64,000 nucleotides of DNA, from assembly GCF_000597725.1 (NCBI RefSeq), contig NZ_JFBL01000013.1, positions 1 through 64,000 on the forward strand. The letters run 5' to 3'. The notes beneath the pieces were generated by a model. It searched no databases. It worked only from the letters and a program-made list of their open reading frames with translations, and was not told where the DNA came from. The DNA is from Sulfurospirillum arcachonense DSM 9755 (GTDB lineage Bacteria > Campylobacterota > Campylobacteria > Campylobacterales > Sulfurospirillaceae). A program made the translations under genes and the position numbers. The number at the start of each line of letters is the position of its first letter. The stretch's first letter is position 1. Below, piece by piece: positions 17,213-27,681 of this stretch.

Positions 17213-18904
17213 ATGAAAATTTCTACTCGTATACTTGTTATTATAACATTATCCCTCATTCTCTTAGGAACTCTATTAACATATTTTTTTAACAAAACTA
17301 TTAATAGAGAAACAGACATATTTTATACAAAATATGAAAAGACTTTATATGCACAAAAAAAAGCTCAAATAAAAAATGCTACAAAAATCGCATTTGCTGT
17401 TATAGAAAGAATCTATCAAGATAAAACAGCAGAAGGTGCGACTGAAAAAGAAATTACAAAAGATGTTATAGCTAAGCTTAGTAAAGCTTTCTATTTTGAT
17501 GATAACAATGGATTTGTCTTTATTACAACAGATACGGGAACAATGGTATCTTATCCTAAACACCCACCATTACAAGGTAAAAACTTTTGGAATTCGAAAA
17601 CTAAAGACGGTGTCCTTTTTACACAAGAAATGATAAAAAAAGCTAAAAATGGTGGTGGTTACACTAGATTTATCTTTCCAAAAAAACCAGGAACACCCCC
17701 TAAACTAAAGATTGCTTATACCCAAGAATTTAAACCTTACAAATGGACTGTAGGTTCAGCTGTATTTGTAGATGATATTGAAGGTGAAATTAATGTTTTA
17801 AAAGAAGCAACAGATAATGATGTGCGTAAAGAGTTAATTTTTGTTCTGAGCGCATCAGCTATAAGTATCATTCTTATTATATTAATCAGTACCTTTTTAA
17901 TCAAAAAATATATGGTAAATCCACTGAATGAAATGATTGATAGAACAAAAGATTTATCAAGTGGAAATGGCGATTTAACTAAAAAACTCGATATTGTAGG
18001 AAAAGATGAAATAGCCCAAGCTAGTACACAGATAAATAACTTTATTGAAAAGGTAAGAATTCTTATATCTGAAGCAAAACATATTTCAACTGAAAACTCT
18101 TCTATAGCACATGAATTGTCTACTACCTCATTAGAAGTAGGAAAAAGAGTTGAAGAATCTACCAATATAATAAACAATACCACTAAGCAATCAGCCATTG
18201 TAAAGGATGAGATGAATGCTAGTGTCGAAGAAGCTAAAACATCACAATCTGACTTGGAAAATGCCAATAAATTCTTAGAAGAAGCAAACAAGGCCATTCT
18301 TAATCTAACAGATGAAATAAAAGTAAGTGCTTCCACTGAAATAGAATTAGCTCATAAAATACAACAGCTTAGTCAAGATACAGAACAAGTGAAAGATGTT
18401 CTTCAAGTAATAGGTGACATTGCAGATCAAACAAATCTTCTTGCACTAAATGCTGCAATTGAAGCAGCAAGGGCAGGTGAACATGGACGAGGATTTGCAG
18501 TCGTTGCAGATGAAGTTAGGCAATTGGCTGAAAGAACTCAAAAATCATTAGTAGAAATAAACTCAACAATAAGTGTTATTGTTCAATCGATTATGGATTC
18601 AAGTGAACAAATGACAACTAATTCAAAAAAAGTGGAAGCTCTAAGTGACACAGCAACAGATGTAGAAACGAAAATTGCTGACTTATCTAAAATCATGACT
18701 GAAACAACAAATATTTCTCATAAAACAGTTGATGGTTATCTTAGAACTGGTGCAGATATTGAAAACATTATTTCTGGCGTTACTGAAATAAATGATATTT
18801 CAACACATCATGCTAGAAATGTAGAAGAAATTGCAAGTGCTGCTGAACATCTTAATAAAATGACGGAATCTCTTAACGATAAGTTATCAGAATTTAGAAC
18901 ATAA
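17213..18904 (+). CDS. Methyl-accepting chemotaxis protein with single Cache sensor
   Basis: 563 residues. Transmembrane helices at about 7-26 and 208-230 flank a periplasmic region resembling a single Cache domain (sCache_2), with [20 protein letters not shown] and [20 protein letters not shown] follows, then the signalling hairpin with [20 protein letters not shown]. Such receptors sense small organic acids and steer flagellar rotation through CheW/CheA. The cytoplasmic half is close to that of the receptor at 21571-23196, so they share the signalling module but not the sensor. Confidence 0.93.
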   Translation: MKISTRILVIITLSLILLGTLLTYFFNKTINRETDIFYTKYEKTLYAQKKAQIKNATKIAFAVIERIYQDKTAEGATEKEITKDVIAKLSKAFYFDDNNGFVFITTDTGTMVSYPKHPPLQGKNFWNSKTKDGVLFTQEMIKKAKNGGGYTRFIFPKKPGTPPKLKIAYTQEFKPYKWTVGSAVFVDDIEGEINVLKEATDNDVRKELIFVLSASAISIILIILISTFLIKKYMVNPLNEMIDRTKDLSSGNGDLTKKLDIVGKDEIAQASTQINNFIEKVRILISEAKHISTENSSIAHELSTTSLEVGKRVEESTNIINNTTKQSAIVKDEMNASVEEAKTSQSDLENANKFLEEANKAILNLTDEIKVSASTEIELAHKIQQLSQDTEQVKDVLQVIGDIADQTNLLALNAAIEAARAGEHGRGFAVVADEVRQLAERTQKSLVEINSTISVIVQSIMDSSEQMTTNSKKVEALSDTATDVETKIADLSKIMTETTNISHKTVDGYLRTGADIENIISGVTEINDISTHHARNVEEIASAAEHLNKMTESLNDKLSEFRT

Positions 18905-18954
18905 TAAGATAAAAAAAAGCATATGTAACGTATAAATTTATCAATATAACTCAC

Positions 18955-18988
18955 TTACATGTAAAGGTTTTTAAACCTTTACATGTAA
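18955..18988. terminator. Bidirectional terminator, perfect 16-base stem with two palindrome copies
   Basis: TTACATGTAAAGGTTT (18955-18970) and AAACCTTTACATGTAA (18973-18988) are exact inverted arms separated only by TT. It sits between the convergent chemoreceptor and nspC genes and can serve both. Each arm holds one TACATGTA. Confidence 0.75.
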
Positions 18989-18991
18989 TAT

Positions 18992-20104
18992 CTAATTTCT
19001 TCTTTTATACTCTTCATATCCAAATTCTCTTACTATCTCCATATCTCCATTTTCACGAAGTATTGTTAAATTTGGAAGTTTTATGCCATTGAAAGTTGTG
19101 TTTTTTACTATGGTATAGTGAATTTGATCTTCAAAGATTATTTTATCTCCTACATGTAAAGGTTTATCAAAAGAGTAATCACCCATAATGTCACCTGCTA
19201 AACAAGTATTACCACCTAATCTATAAGTATATTTCTTCTCATTCGCTTCTCCTGCTCCTCTTACTTCTGCTCTATAAGGCATTGCTAAGGTATCAGGCAT
19301 ATGTGCTTCAGCTGAGCTATCAAGGATGGCGATTTTCATACCATTGTCTACTATATCTAATACTGTTGTTACTAAAGTACCACTTTGCCACCCAACAGCT
19401 TCCCCAGGTTCAATAAACACTTCTACACTATATTTTTCTTTAAAATCATATATGAGTTTTATAAGTTTTTCTACATCATAATCTTTTCTCGTTATATGAT
19501 GCCCTCCACCAAAATTTATCCATTTCATTTTTGAGATAAACTTACCAAATTTCTCTTCAAAGCTTTTCAAAACTTCTTCTAATGCATCAGCATCTTGTTC
19601 ACAAAGAGCATGAAAATGTAAACCTTCCACCCCATCAAGTTTGCCTTCTTCAAAATTCTTTTTTGTAATTCCCAAACGACTGTGCAATCCACATGGATTA
19701 TACAAATCAACTGGACTTGAAGAAACTTCAGGATTAAGTCTAAGCCCAATAGAAACTTTTTTTTGTGCTTTGTCTTTATATTTTTCTAATTGAGCAAAGG
19801 AGTTAAATATAAGATGATGACTTAAACTGAGTATCTCTTCTATCTCTTCTTCTTTAAAAGCAGGAGAATACGTATGAATCTGCCCTCTAAAATACTCTTT
19901 AGCAAATTTTGCTTCATGTAGTCCGCTACATGTACAACCACTAAGGTAGTCACTCACTAAATCAGCAAATCCACTAAAAGCAAATCCTTTGAGCGCAAGC
20001 AAAACTTTTGCTCCACTTTTTTCACTAACATATTTTAAAATTTCTAAATTTTTACGAAGAAGTTTTTCTTCACAGAGATAATATGGTGTTTTAAGATTGC
20101 TCAT
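18992..20104 (-). CDS. nspC: Carboxynorspermidine/carboxyspermidine decarboxylase NspC
   Basis: A PLP enzyme of the alanine racemase fold that decarboxylates carboxyspermidine to spermidine, the last step of the alternative polyamine pathway. K39 in LLALKGF is the likely PLP lysine. EGLHFHALCEQ, INFGGGHH, EPGEAVGW and GNTCLAGD are family blocks. I place the start at the ATG at 20104 (370 residues): the longer frame to 20158 would run into nhaA, and the MSNLKTPYY start matches the family. The partner dehydrogenase is at 24422-25636, so the pathway is split in this genome. Confidence 0.92.
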   Translation of the reverse strand: MSNLKTPYYLCEEKLLRKNLEILKYVSEKSGAKVLLALKGFAFSGFADLVSDYLSGCTCSGLHEAKFAKEYFRGQIHTYSPAFKEEEIEEILSLSHHLIFNSFAQLEKYKDKAQKKVSIGLRLNPEVSSSPVDLYNPCGLHSRLGITKKNFEEGKLDGVEGLHFHALCEQDADALEEVLKSFEEKFGKFISKMKWINFGGGHHITRKDYDVEKLIKLIYDFKEKYSVEVFIEPGEAVGWQSGTLVTTVLDIVDNGMKIAILDSSAEAHMPDTLAMPYRAEVRGAGEANEKKYTYRLGGNTCLAGDIMGDYSFDKPLHVGDKIIFEDQIHYTIVKNTTFNGIKLPNLTILRENGDMEIVREFGYEEYKRRN

Positions 20105-20111
20105 ACGACTT

Positions 20112-21401
20112 CTATACTCTTTTCGCTTTAGCAGCACTGTTAATAAGGAGTACTCCAAAGACTGCTGCTAAAAATGAAGCTGCAAAAATACCAAGTTTAA
20201 CGGCAGCTATCAAACTCTCATCACTAAATGCAAGACTTGTTATAAAAATAGACATTGTAAAACCAATTCCTCCTAAAAACCCTACCGCAACAACTTCTGC
20301 CCAAGATAAATTATCTGGTTTACTTATAAGTTGTAATTTTGAAGCTACATATGTAAAAAATATAATCCCTATTGGCTTACCAATAAGTAAACCTGATATA
20401 ACTCCAAAAACTACCATAGCATGTTGACTAGCAGCACTAAAATCTATTAAAACACCTGCATTCGCAAAAGCAAAGAGAGGCATAATAAAAAAAGCACTAA
20501 ACCCATGAAGAAGATGTTCTAGCTTTACCAAAGGATTTTGTACTTTATCATATCCATATGCTACATTTTCAAGAGCATCTATTTGATGATGATTTAGCAA
20601 TGGTATTTCATCTATATTTTTTTCAAATTCATCTATTGCTTTTCTAGAATTTTTTATAAAATCTCTCTCACGAATTTTTGAGCTTATTGGTATAGCAAAA
20701 GCAAGAAGTACCCCAGCAATAGTAGCATGAACTCCAATAGCATGAATATACACCCACAGAAAAATGCCTAAAATAAGATAAGGAACAAGAGATTTAATTC
20801 CTTTGAAATTAAGAAGCCAAAGAAGAGCATATATGATTCCTGCATGTAAAAAATATGCACTATGGATTTCATTTGTATAAACAGTAGCAACAACTACAAC
20901 TGCACCCAAATCATCAACAACTGCAAGAGCTACTAAAAAAAGCTTTAACTGAGGACTAACTTTATTGCCTAAAAGAAGAAGTATACCCAATGCAAAAGCT
21001 ATATCAGTTGCCATTGGTATACCAAAACCAATAGGATTGTCTTGATTAAATCCAACATATACAAGAGCAGGAACTATCATCCCACCAACAGCAGCTACGA
21101 CTGGGAAAGATGCTTTTTTAACAGAAGAAAGTTCTCCTAAAAGAAGTTCTCTTTTTATCTCAAGACCAACCATAAGAAAAAATAGGGCCATTAAACCATC
21201 GTTTATCCAATATGTTAAGTTCATAGAGACGACAGTATCTCCTAAATGTATTCCTAAAGGCATATGCCAAAGATCATAATACATTTGCGAAAGAGAAGAG
21301 TTTGCAACTATAACGGCTAAAAGAGTTGCACCAAAAAGTAAAAATCCACTCAGTGCTTCTTTTGATATAAAATCTTGAAATGTATCAATATATTTTGTCA
21401 C
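20112..21401 (-). CDS. nhaA: Na+/H+ antiporter NhaA
   Basis: 429 residues with about 12 transmembrane helices. The ion-binding Asp pair falls at about 163-164 in ALAVVDDLGAVVV, as in the E. coli protein; MVGLEIKRELLLGEL and GFGIPMATDIAFALG are also family blocks. It exports Na+ in exchange for H+ across the inner membrane, giving pH and salt homeostasis. A hydrophilic insertion of about 40 residues (roughly 240-285) sits between the two halves. nspC follows 7 bases after the stop, so they are likely co-transcribed. Confidence 0.95.
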   Translation of the reverse strand: MTKYIDTFQDFISKEALSGFLLFGATLLAVIVANSSLSQMYYDLWHMPLGIHLGDTVVSMNLTYWINDGLMALFFLMVGLEIKRELLLGELSSVKKASFPVVAAVGGMIVPALVYVGFNQDNPIGFGIPMATDIAFALGILLLLGNKVSPQLKLFLVALAVVDDLGAVVVVATVYTNEIHSAYFLHAGIIYALLWLLNFKGIKSLVPYLILGIFLWVYIHAIGVHATIAGVLLAFAIPISSKIRERDFIKNSRKAIDEFEKNIDEIPLLNHHQIDALENVAYGYDKVQNPLVKLEHLLHGFSAFFIMPLFAFANAGVLIDFSAASQHAMVVFGVISGLLIGKPIGIIFFTYVASKLQLISKPDNLSWAEVVAVGFLGGIGFTMSIFITSLAFSDESLIAAVKLGIFAASFLAAVFGVLLINSAAKAKRV

Positions 21402-21570
21402 TATTTTCTCCTCTTCATTTATTTTTTATAATTATATACAATAATACACAAAATTATATAATTTCTTTGTAAATGTATATTTTTTAAGCACAATTTTATA
21501 TTACAATATTATATTATGTACCATAAATAGTATTAAATTTATTTAATACCTTGCAAAAATGGGAGAGAAA

Positions 21571-23196
21571 ATGCTTAAAAATATAAAAATAAACAATCTG
21601 TTATGGATAACAATTGTTATTGTTTCATTTACGTTAGTTACAAATTCATATTTGATGTATTCAAATATATCACAAATAGAAAATATGATAAATGAAAAGG
21701 AGAAAGAGATTAGTCCTCATATAGAATCCTTTACAAACTTAAAAATCAATGTTATTCAAATACAACAATGGCTTACAGACATATCTGCTACTAGAGGAGT
21801 TGAAGGATTTGATGACGGTTTTAGTGAGGCAGAAAAATACTATAAAAATGCCAACAAAGTTTTAGACCATCTTATAAAAGAGCATATAAAATACCAAGAA
21901 GACGAAATGGTAAATACATTAAAAAATTATAAATTAAGTTTGGCTGATTATTATAAAGTAGGTGTAGATATGGCTCATACATATATTAATAATGGCCATA
22001 TTGCAGGAAATCAAAAAATGCTCGTACTTGACCCCTATGCTGAAAAATTATCTAAACAATTAGAAAAATGGATAGTTGAACATAGAACTGAAAATGCTCA
22101 TGCAGGAGAAGAAATACTTCTAAACATAGATGCTTTGAGTAAAAAAAATATAATTTCTAGCATAATTATTATTCTTATAGTTTTAATCTCTATACTTAGT
22201 ATCGGTAGTATCTTAAAAAATGTTGCAAAAATTCACAACTATATTGATAAACTATCTCATCTAGATTTTACTCAATCACTCTCAATAAAAGGTAAAAATG
22301 AGATAGCTCAAATTGCCTCCAATTTAAATGAATTAAAAAATTCTATAACTTATATGATAAAAGATATTCTAGATAATTCTAATGAAAACTTTGCTATATC
22401 TCAGCAACTTTCCACAACAACATTAGAAGTAGGGAAAAGAGTCGAAAACTCAACAAACATAGTAAATACAACAACAAAAATGTCTAAAAAAATCAATGAC
22501 ACCATAACAAAATCAGTAGATGGGGCAAAAAAATCTCAAGAAGAAGCAAATAAAGCAAATACTGAACTCCAATCATCATTAGACAAAATACAAAATCTAT
22601 CAAATAAAGTTCAATATAGTGCATCCATAGAGGTTGAATTAGCAAATAAAATTCAACAACTTAGTAGTGATGCTGAACAAGTAAAAGATGTATTAACTGT
22701 TATTTCTGACATTGCAGATCAAACAAATCTTCTTGCACTCAATGCTGCCATTGAAGCTGCTCGTGCAGGAGAACATGGTCGTGGATTTGCAGTTGTTGCG
22801 GATGAAGTGAGAAAACTAGCAGAACGTACTCAAAAATCTCTTGTTGAAATAAACGCAACTATCAATGTTATTGTCCAAGCTATTACAGATTCAAGTGAAC
22901 AAATGAATTCTAACTCCCAAGAGATACAACAACTAACAACAATTTCACAAGATGTTGAAAATACTATTTTATCAACAGTTGAAGTTATGAATAAATCATC
23001 AGAATTAAATGATTTAAATGTTAAAGATTATATACATACAAGTAACCAAGTAGAAGAAATTGTAAGTGAAATCGAACAAATAAATCAATTATCAACAGAA
23101 AATACACGAAGTGTTGAAGAGGTTTCTGGTGCAAGTGAACACCTAAACAATCTTACTGAAAAACTAAATACAACGCTTTCTAAGTTTAAAATTTAA
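21571..23196 (+). CDS. Methyl-accepting chemotaxis protein with helical-bundle sensor
   Basis: About 541 residues from the ATG at 21571; an ATG four codons upstream is less likely because GGGAGAG lies directly before 21571. Transmembrane helices at about 9-29 and 190-212 enclose a helical periplasmic region of about 160 residues with no recognised name. HAMP and a long coiled coil follow, with [20 protein letters not shown] at the hairpin tip. Signalling is through CheA/CheW. The last 4 bases overlap the convergent SDR gene. Confidence 0.92.
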   Translation: MLKNIKINNLLWITIVIVSFTLVTNSYLMYSNISQIENMINEKEKEISPHIESFTNLKINVIQIQQWLTDISATRGVEGFDDGFSEAEKYYKNANKVLDHLIKEHIKYQEDEMVNTLKNYKLSLADYYKVGVDMAHTYINNGHIAGNQKMLVLDPYAEKLSKQLEKWIVEHRTENAHAGEEILLNIDALSKKNIISSIIIILIVLISILSIGSILKNVAKIHNYIDKLSHLDFTQSLSIKGKNEIAQIASNLNELKNSITYMIKDILDNSNENFAISQQLSTTTLEVGKRVENSTNIVNTTTKMSKKINDTITKSVDGAKKSQEEANKANTELQSSLDKIQNLSNKVQYSASIEVELANKIQQLSSDAEQVKDVLTVISDIADQTNLLALNAAIEAARAGEHGRGFAVVADEVRKLAERTQKSLVEINATINVIVQAITDSSEQMNSNSQEIQQLTTISQDVENTILSTVEVMNKSSELNDLNVKDYIHTSNQVEEIVSEIEQINQLSTENTRSVEEVSGASEHLNNLTEKLNTTLSKFKI

Positions 23197-24014
23197 TCTA
23201 TCATACTAAGGATTTTATCAAGTGCTCTATTTGGTAAAATCCTTTTCAAGACTCCAAAAAGTTTTGTAGGAAAAGTCACATAATATCTCGCTTGTGGTTT
23301 TTCACTCTCAATCGCTTTTATTAAAACCTCATATACAGCTTCGCTTCCTAAAGTAAAAGGAGCATCTCCCTCTCCTTGCAATCTAGAAAGTGTTTTTTCA
23401 TATATCTCTTTATGTGCACTCTTTTGTACATCTATATTTTCTTTAAACTTTATAAGAGCATTTTTTCTAAAATCACTTCTAATAGGACCCGGCTCAATAA
23501 GTACAACATCAATGCCACTTCCTCTAAGCTCAAGTCGCATAGTATCACACAGTCCTTCAATCGCATATTTACTAGCATTATAAGCTCCACGATAACTCAT
23601 AGCAGCAAATCCTAAAATAGAACTATTATAAACAACTCTTCCAAAACTATTTTTTCGCATATAGGGTAAAACCATATTGGTTAACTCTTGCGTTCCAAAC
23701 ACATTGGTTTCAAACTGTTCTTTTAAAACTTCTTTTCTTAAATCTTCTACAGCTCCAGGTTGTCCATAAGCTCCATTGTTAAAAAGTATATCTATTTTGC
23801 CATCACACTCTTTACTCATCCAATCAAGTGCTTGTTCCATACTTTTTGTGTCAACTAAATCTAACTTATATGCCTTTAAACCTTCATTTTGAAGTTTTTC
23901 TACATCTTTTTCATCTCGGCAAGTTGCAAAAACATTGTATCCATCTTTTTTTAAGGCATGAGCACAAAAGTACCCTATTCCTGTTGAACAACCTGTTATT
24001 AAAATATTGTACAT
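23193..24014 (-). CDS. Short-chain dehydrogenase/reductase
   Basis: 273 residues, classical SDR. The cofactor motif is TGCSTGIG near the N-terminus, NNGAYG is the structural motif, and the catalytic Ser and YNASK (Tyr-x3-Lys) follow. A basic CRDE segment after the second strand favours NADP(H). The substrate is unknown. The start overlaps the stop of the DsrE-like gene by one base, so it ends the rdgB/dehydrogenase/DsrE/SDR run. Confidence 0.9.
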   Translation of the reverse strand: MYNILITGCSTGIGYFCAHALKKDGYNVFATCRDEKDVEKLQNEGLKAYKLDLVDTKSMEQALDWMSKECDGKIDILFNNGAYGQPGAVEDLRKEVLKEQFETNVFGTQELTNMVLPYMRKNSFGRVVYNSSILGFAAMSYRGAYNASKYAIEGLCDTMRLELRGSGIDVVLIEPGPIRSDFRKNALIKFKENIDVQKSAHKEIYEKTLSRLQGEGDAPFTLGSEAVYEVLIKAIESEKPQARYYVTFPTKLFGVLKRILPNRALDKILSMID

Positions 24015-24352
24015 TACACTGTTATCATAGGTTTACCAGATTTTGCCCAGTCACTCAAAAGCTCTCCAGTATAAAAAACATCTACACCACAAGATTGTAA
24101 ATGAGATTCTATGTACATATTTTCTGCACATTTTTTGCATGCGACAACTTTTATGCCATCATTGACCATCTCTTGAACCTTATCTCTTATCTCTTTATCT
24201 TCACTAAGAACTTGTTGAGAAGCTCCCCAAACTAAAAGAGTGACTTCATCAAACCAACCTTTTAATTTTGCATTATGTGTGTATAAACAGATCATATTCA
24301 TGATGGTATTTTTATTGTTAGTTGTCCAAACGACTAAAAGTTCATTTTTCAT
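24014..24352 (-). CDS. DsrE/DsrF-like family protein
   Basis: 112 residues of the DsrE fold: an initial beta strand (LLVVWTTN), VTLLVWGASQQVL and a conserved ACKKCAEN segment. Related proteins carry sulfur on a Cys or act as small thiol-dependent partners. Cys residues in VVACKKCA could serve this role. It is coupled to the SDR gene downstream. Confidence 0.75.
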   Translation of the reverse strand: MKNELLVVWTTNNKNTIMNMICLYTHNAKLKGWFDEVTLLVWGASQQVLSEDKEIRDKVQEMVNDGIKVVACKKCAENMYIESHLQSCGVDVFYTGELLSDWAKSGKPMITV

Positions 24353-24392
24353 ATAGATATCTCCTTATTAAAAAAAAGTTTTAAAACTCCTT

Positions 24393-24416
24393 TTTTTGAA
24401 AAATAATTTTCAAAAA
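24393..24416 (-). terminator. A/T-only hairpin after the carboxyspermidine dehydrogenase gene
   Basis: TTTTTGAAAA (24393-24402) and TTTTCAAAAA (24407-24416) form a perfect 10-base stem with a 4-base loop, 5 bases after the gene. The stem has one G-C pair, so it may only attenuate or protect the 3' end. Confidence 0.35.
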
Positions 24417-24421
24417 GAAAA

Positions 24422-25636
24422 TTACTTCACCTCATAAGTCTCATCTGGATTCATTTCAATAATCTTCCAAGGAAGACCTTGAACATTGAGTTCATCCATA
24501 AATGGTTTTGCATCAAAGTTCTCCATATTAAAAACTCCTTTGCCACTCCATTTTTTCTCTAGTATCATCTTAGCTCCAATCATAGCTGGAACTCCTGTTG
24601 TATAGCTCACTGCTTGTGCACCTGTTTCTTTATAACACTCTTGATGATCACATGTATTGTAAATATATACTTTTTTTGCTTTACCATCTTTTATGCCGGT
24701 TATTACACAACCTATATTAGTCTGACCTACTGTTCTTGGTCCTAGACTTGCTGGGTCCGGTAAAAGTTTTGCTAGAAGCTCCATTGGTACTACTTTTACC
24801 CCATTGACTTCTACCTCATCGATTCTTAGCATCCCTACATTTTCTAAACACTTCATATGCGTTAGATAACTCTGTCCAAAAGTCATAAAAAATCTTATGC
24901 GTTTTAGTCCTTTGATATTTTGAACAAGACTTTCCATCTCTTCATGGTACAACAAATAACTATCTTTCACACCAATCTCAGGATAATCCCACTTCATCAT
25001 ATACTCCATTGGCTGTGTCTCATACCACAAGCCTTCTTGCCAATAACGACCGTTTGAGCTTACTTCTCTTAGGTTTATTTCTGGGTTAAAGTTCGTAGCA
25101 AAAGGATAACCATGATCCCCTGCATTACAATCAAGTATATCTATGTAATTGATTTCATCAAAAAGGTATTGATCTGCATAGGCACAAAAAACATTAGTAA
25201 CACCCGGATCAAAACCACTTCCTAAAAGAGCCATAATACCTGCTTTTTTAAAGTCTTCATTTTTTGCCCACTGCTCTTTATACTCAAATTTTGCAGTATC
25301 AGGATGTTCATAGTTTGCAGTATCTAGGTAAGGAACTTTTGTTTGCACACAAGCATCCATGATAGTCAAGTCTTGATAAGGAAGAGCAATGTTTAAAACT
25401 AAATCTGGTTTTACCTTTTCTATAAGTTTTACAAGTTCTGGTACATTATCAGCATCAACTTGCGCTGTTTTTATATCTACATGTAATGACTTTTTTATCT
25501 CACTTGCAATCAAATCACACTTAGATTTTGTTCTGCTTGCTAATACAATTTCACTAAACACTTCTTTATTCATAGCACACTTATTAGTTACTACTCTACT
25601 TACTCCACCTGCACCAACTATAAGTACTTTTCCCAT
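24422..25636 (-). CDS. Carboxy(nor)spermidine dehydrogenase (saccharopine dehydrogenase family)
   Basis: 404 residues with an N-terminal Rossmann motif (VLIVGAGGVSRV) and the saccharopine dehydrogenase layout, including LLGSGFDPGVTNVF. In Vibrio and Campylobacter this family condenses aspartate semialdehyde with a diamine, giving carboxyspermidine (from putrescine) or carboxynorspermidine; NspC then decarboxylates it. nspC at 18992 supports this assignment over lysine metabolism. It follows rdgB by 11 bases. Confidence 0.85.
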   Translation of the reverse strand: MGKVLIVGAGGVSRVVTNKCAMNKEVFSEIVLASRTKSKCDLIASEIKKSLHVDIKTAQVDADNVPELVKLIEKVKPDLVLNIALPYQDLTIMDACVQTKVPYLDTANYEHPDTAKFEYKEQWAKNEDFKKAGIMALLGSGFDPGVTNVFCAYADQYLFDEINYIDILDCNAGDHGYPFATNFNPEINLREVSSNGRYWQEGLWYETQPMEYMMKWDYPEIGVKDSYLLYHEEMESLVQNIKGLKRIRFFMTFGQSYLTHMKCLENVGMLRIDEVEVNGVKVVPMELLAKLLPDPASLGPRTVGQTNIGCVITGIKDGKAKKVYIYNTCDHQECYKETGAQAVSYTTGVPAMIGAKMILEKKWSGKGVFNMENFDAKPFMDELNVQGLPWKIIEMNPDETYEVK

Positions 25637-25647
25637 ATCTTTAACCT

Positions 25648-26241
25648 CTATTTTGTTAATGTTTTTATTAATATTTGTGCCAATTCTAAGGCACGTGAGC
25701 GATGACTTAACTCTTTTTTTACACTCTCGTCTAATTCACCTAAACTCAAATCAAATCCATCAGGAATAAACATAGGGTCATATCCAAACCCATTATTTCC
25801 TCTTTTTTCATCTATAGCATCGCCATGCATCCAGCCATGCACACAAAATTCTCCAGCTTCACACACAATAGCAATAGCTGCTGTGTAATAAGCAGGTGTC
25901 TTTTTAAGCCCTTTTTCTTTTAACGTTTGTATTAATTTATCTAAATTTTGCGTTGCAGTTGCGTCAACCCCAGCATATCTTGCACTATAAATTCCAGGCT
26001 CATGATTGAGTGCATTTACGCTAATCCCACTATCATCTGAAATTACTATTGCTGATTTGTCTTCTAGTTTTTCATAGACTGCTCTTGCTTTTATGAGTGC
26101 GTTTTCTTTGAAACTATTCCCATCTTCTATTATCTCAAAAGGTTCCATAACTTCACTAAAAGCCAATACCTCAAAACCATCCATCCAAGATTTAAACTCT
26201 TTAACTTTTCCCTTGTTTCCTGATGCCAAAATAATCTTCAA
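25648..26241 (-). CDS. rdgB: Non-canonical purine NTP pyrophosphatase (RdgB/HAM1)
   Basis: 197 residues; hydrolyses ITP, dITP and XTP to monophosphates, keeping deaminated purines out of DNA and RNA. The family start appears as [12 protein letters not shown], followed by [36 protein letters not shown] and SHRSRAL near the end. Length and motifs are standard. It is the first gene of the run continuing into the carboxyspermidine dehydrogenase. Confidence 0.95.
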   Translation of the reverse strand: MKIILASGNKGKVKEFKSWMDGFEVLAFSEVMEPFEIIEDGNSFKENALIKARAVYEKLEDKSAIVISDDSGISVNALNHEPGIYSARYAGVDATATQNLDKLIQTLKEKGLKKTPAYYTAAIAIVCEAGEFCVHGWMHGDAIDEKRGNNGFGYDPMFIPDGFDLSLGELDESVKKELSHRSRALELAQILIKTLTK

Positions 26242-26319
26242 ATCTATTCCTTACATGTAAAGAAATATTTTAGCGATTTTTTGTTTAAAACATTAAATAC
26301 TCAGATGCTTATTGTAAAG

Positions 26320-27519
26320 TTATTTTTTATCCCGTTTACTTCTTTTTTCTAAATACTCTAACAAATCAAATAACTCTTTATTTTCTTTTGTGAGTTTTGA
26401 TTTGTTAAGAGTTTTGAGATAATAACGTAAAAATGTCAAACTACTATACGGATAGTCTATTCCAGCATCTTTAAAATGCTTTGTAATAATATTTGACGAA
26501 CTTGCTTTTTCCCACATTAACCTATCAAATAAAAATGCCATAGAATCCAAAATACCTATTAAACTTTTGATATTTTTTTCATACGATGATTCAAATTTTT
26601 TTGTAAACTCTTCAAAAAACAATTCAAAATACTCATCTGTAATAGGAACCAAAGCTTCATTTTCTTCTCGTAAAGTTCCTACTCTATCAATAGCATCTAC
26701 ATAGATTCTTTTTATATGCCTTATACTCTTTGTTAAAGGCATAAACCTTTCATCATCTTTATCTAGCTGTCCTAATTTTTCAAGTTTATACTTAATATCA
26801 CTTTCCATTACAGACAAGTTTGATTTTATACTTGCCATCTCAGAAATATTTTTTTCTAAACGTCTTTTTGCTTCTTTATATCTTGTGTGTTTTAAAAAAA
26901 TAGTAGAAAATGCAATTTTTGGATATATGAAACTTTTTTTATATATATCATGAATACTATTGATATCTTGTATATTTCTATATGTCTGCGTTAAACTTCC
27001 ATCGGCTAAAGAAATATCAATTTCAAGTAAATTATTATACGCTGTAAATAAAAATCTTTTCATCTTAAAATAGTCTAGTTCTTCTTCATCAGATTGGAGT
27101 TGGTAATCTTTGTATTTATCTACGGTTTCATGCAAAGAAGCAAAAAACTTATTCATAGTAGCTTCAATAAAGCCATTAGGAACGCTCTTTGCAGAGTACG
27201 AATCAACATCTAACTTATCTAAAGTATCTTCATCAGATAAAGCAAAAATACCTGTTTGTAAAATCATACGGGCTGCATCTTCAACCGAAGTTGGTGCTGA
27301 ACTCTGTTTAGGCTCTTCAAGAACAATGATGTCATCTTGATATTTGTTTATATTTGTTACCGTTTCATCATTGATTTTAAAAGAAACTTTCAATCCAATA
27401 GCAGGCATATAATCAAAATCATCCCACATTTGAATATCAAATTTATACTTTTTTTTATCTTCAGAAAGTATCAATCCTGAACCATTGTCCAAATTATAAA
27501 AGATTATAGTTCCGTTCAT
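26320..27519 (-). CDS. Unknown protein with cold-shock-like N-terminal domain
   Basis: About 399 residues from the ATG at 27519, which has AAAGGAA at the right distance; a longer frame to 27570 lacks a ribosome site. Residues 1-65 (GTIIFYNLDNGSGLILSEDK, then PAIGLKVSF) resemble a small OB/cold-shock fold. The rest is helical, with a probable coiled coil around 205-260, and no enzyme motif that I recognise. No membrane segment is seen. A nucleic-acid-binding or scaffold role is only inference. It is transcribed alone. Confidence 0.75.
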   Translation of the reverse strand: MNGTIIFYNLDNGSGLILSEDKKKYKFDIQMWDDFDYMPAIGLKVSFKINDETVTNINKYQDDIIVLEEPKQSSAPTSVEDAARMILQTGIFALSDEDTLDKLDVDSYSAKSVPNGFIEATMNKFFASLHETVDKYKDYQLQSDEEELDYFKMKRFLFTAYNNLLEIDISLADGSLTQTYRNIQDINSIHDIYKKSFIYPKIAFSTIFLKHTRYKEAKRRLEKNISEMASIKSNLSVMESDIKYKLEKLGQLDKDDERFMPLTKSIRHIKRIYVDAIDRVGTLREENEALVPITDEYFELFFEEFTKKFESSYEKNIKSLIGILDSMAFLFDRLMWEKASSSNIITKHFKDAGIDYPYSSLTFLRYYLKTLNKSKLTKENKELFDLLEYLEKRSKRDKK

Positions 27520-27681
27520 AAAAAATTCCTTTAAAATATGATAGCACAATGTTTTTAAAGTTACAAACATATCATTGAATGATAGTAACTAGTAATAATT
27601 ATCATTAAAAAATTTAAATACTTTTTAAAGTTTAATTAGGGTAAAATCTCTCCTAATTAAAATTTTTTAGGAATTTGTTCC

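Noticed and set aside
17737-18336. Antisense open frame of 199 codons in the chemoreceptor gene
   Set aside because: Opposite to a strongly supported coding region, with no ribosome site or family resemblance; long antisense frames are common opposite coiled-coil genes.
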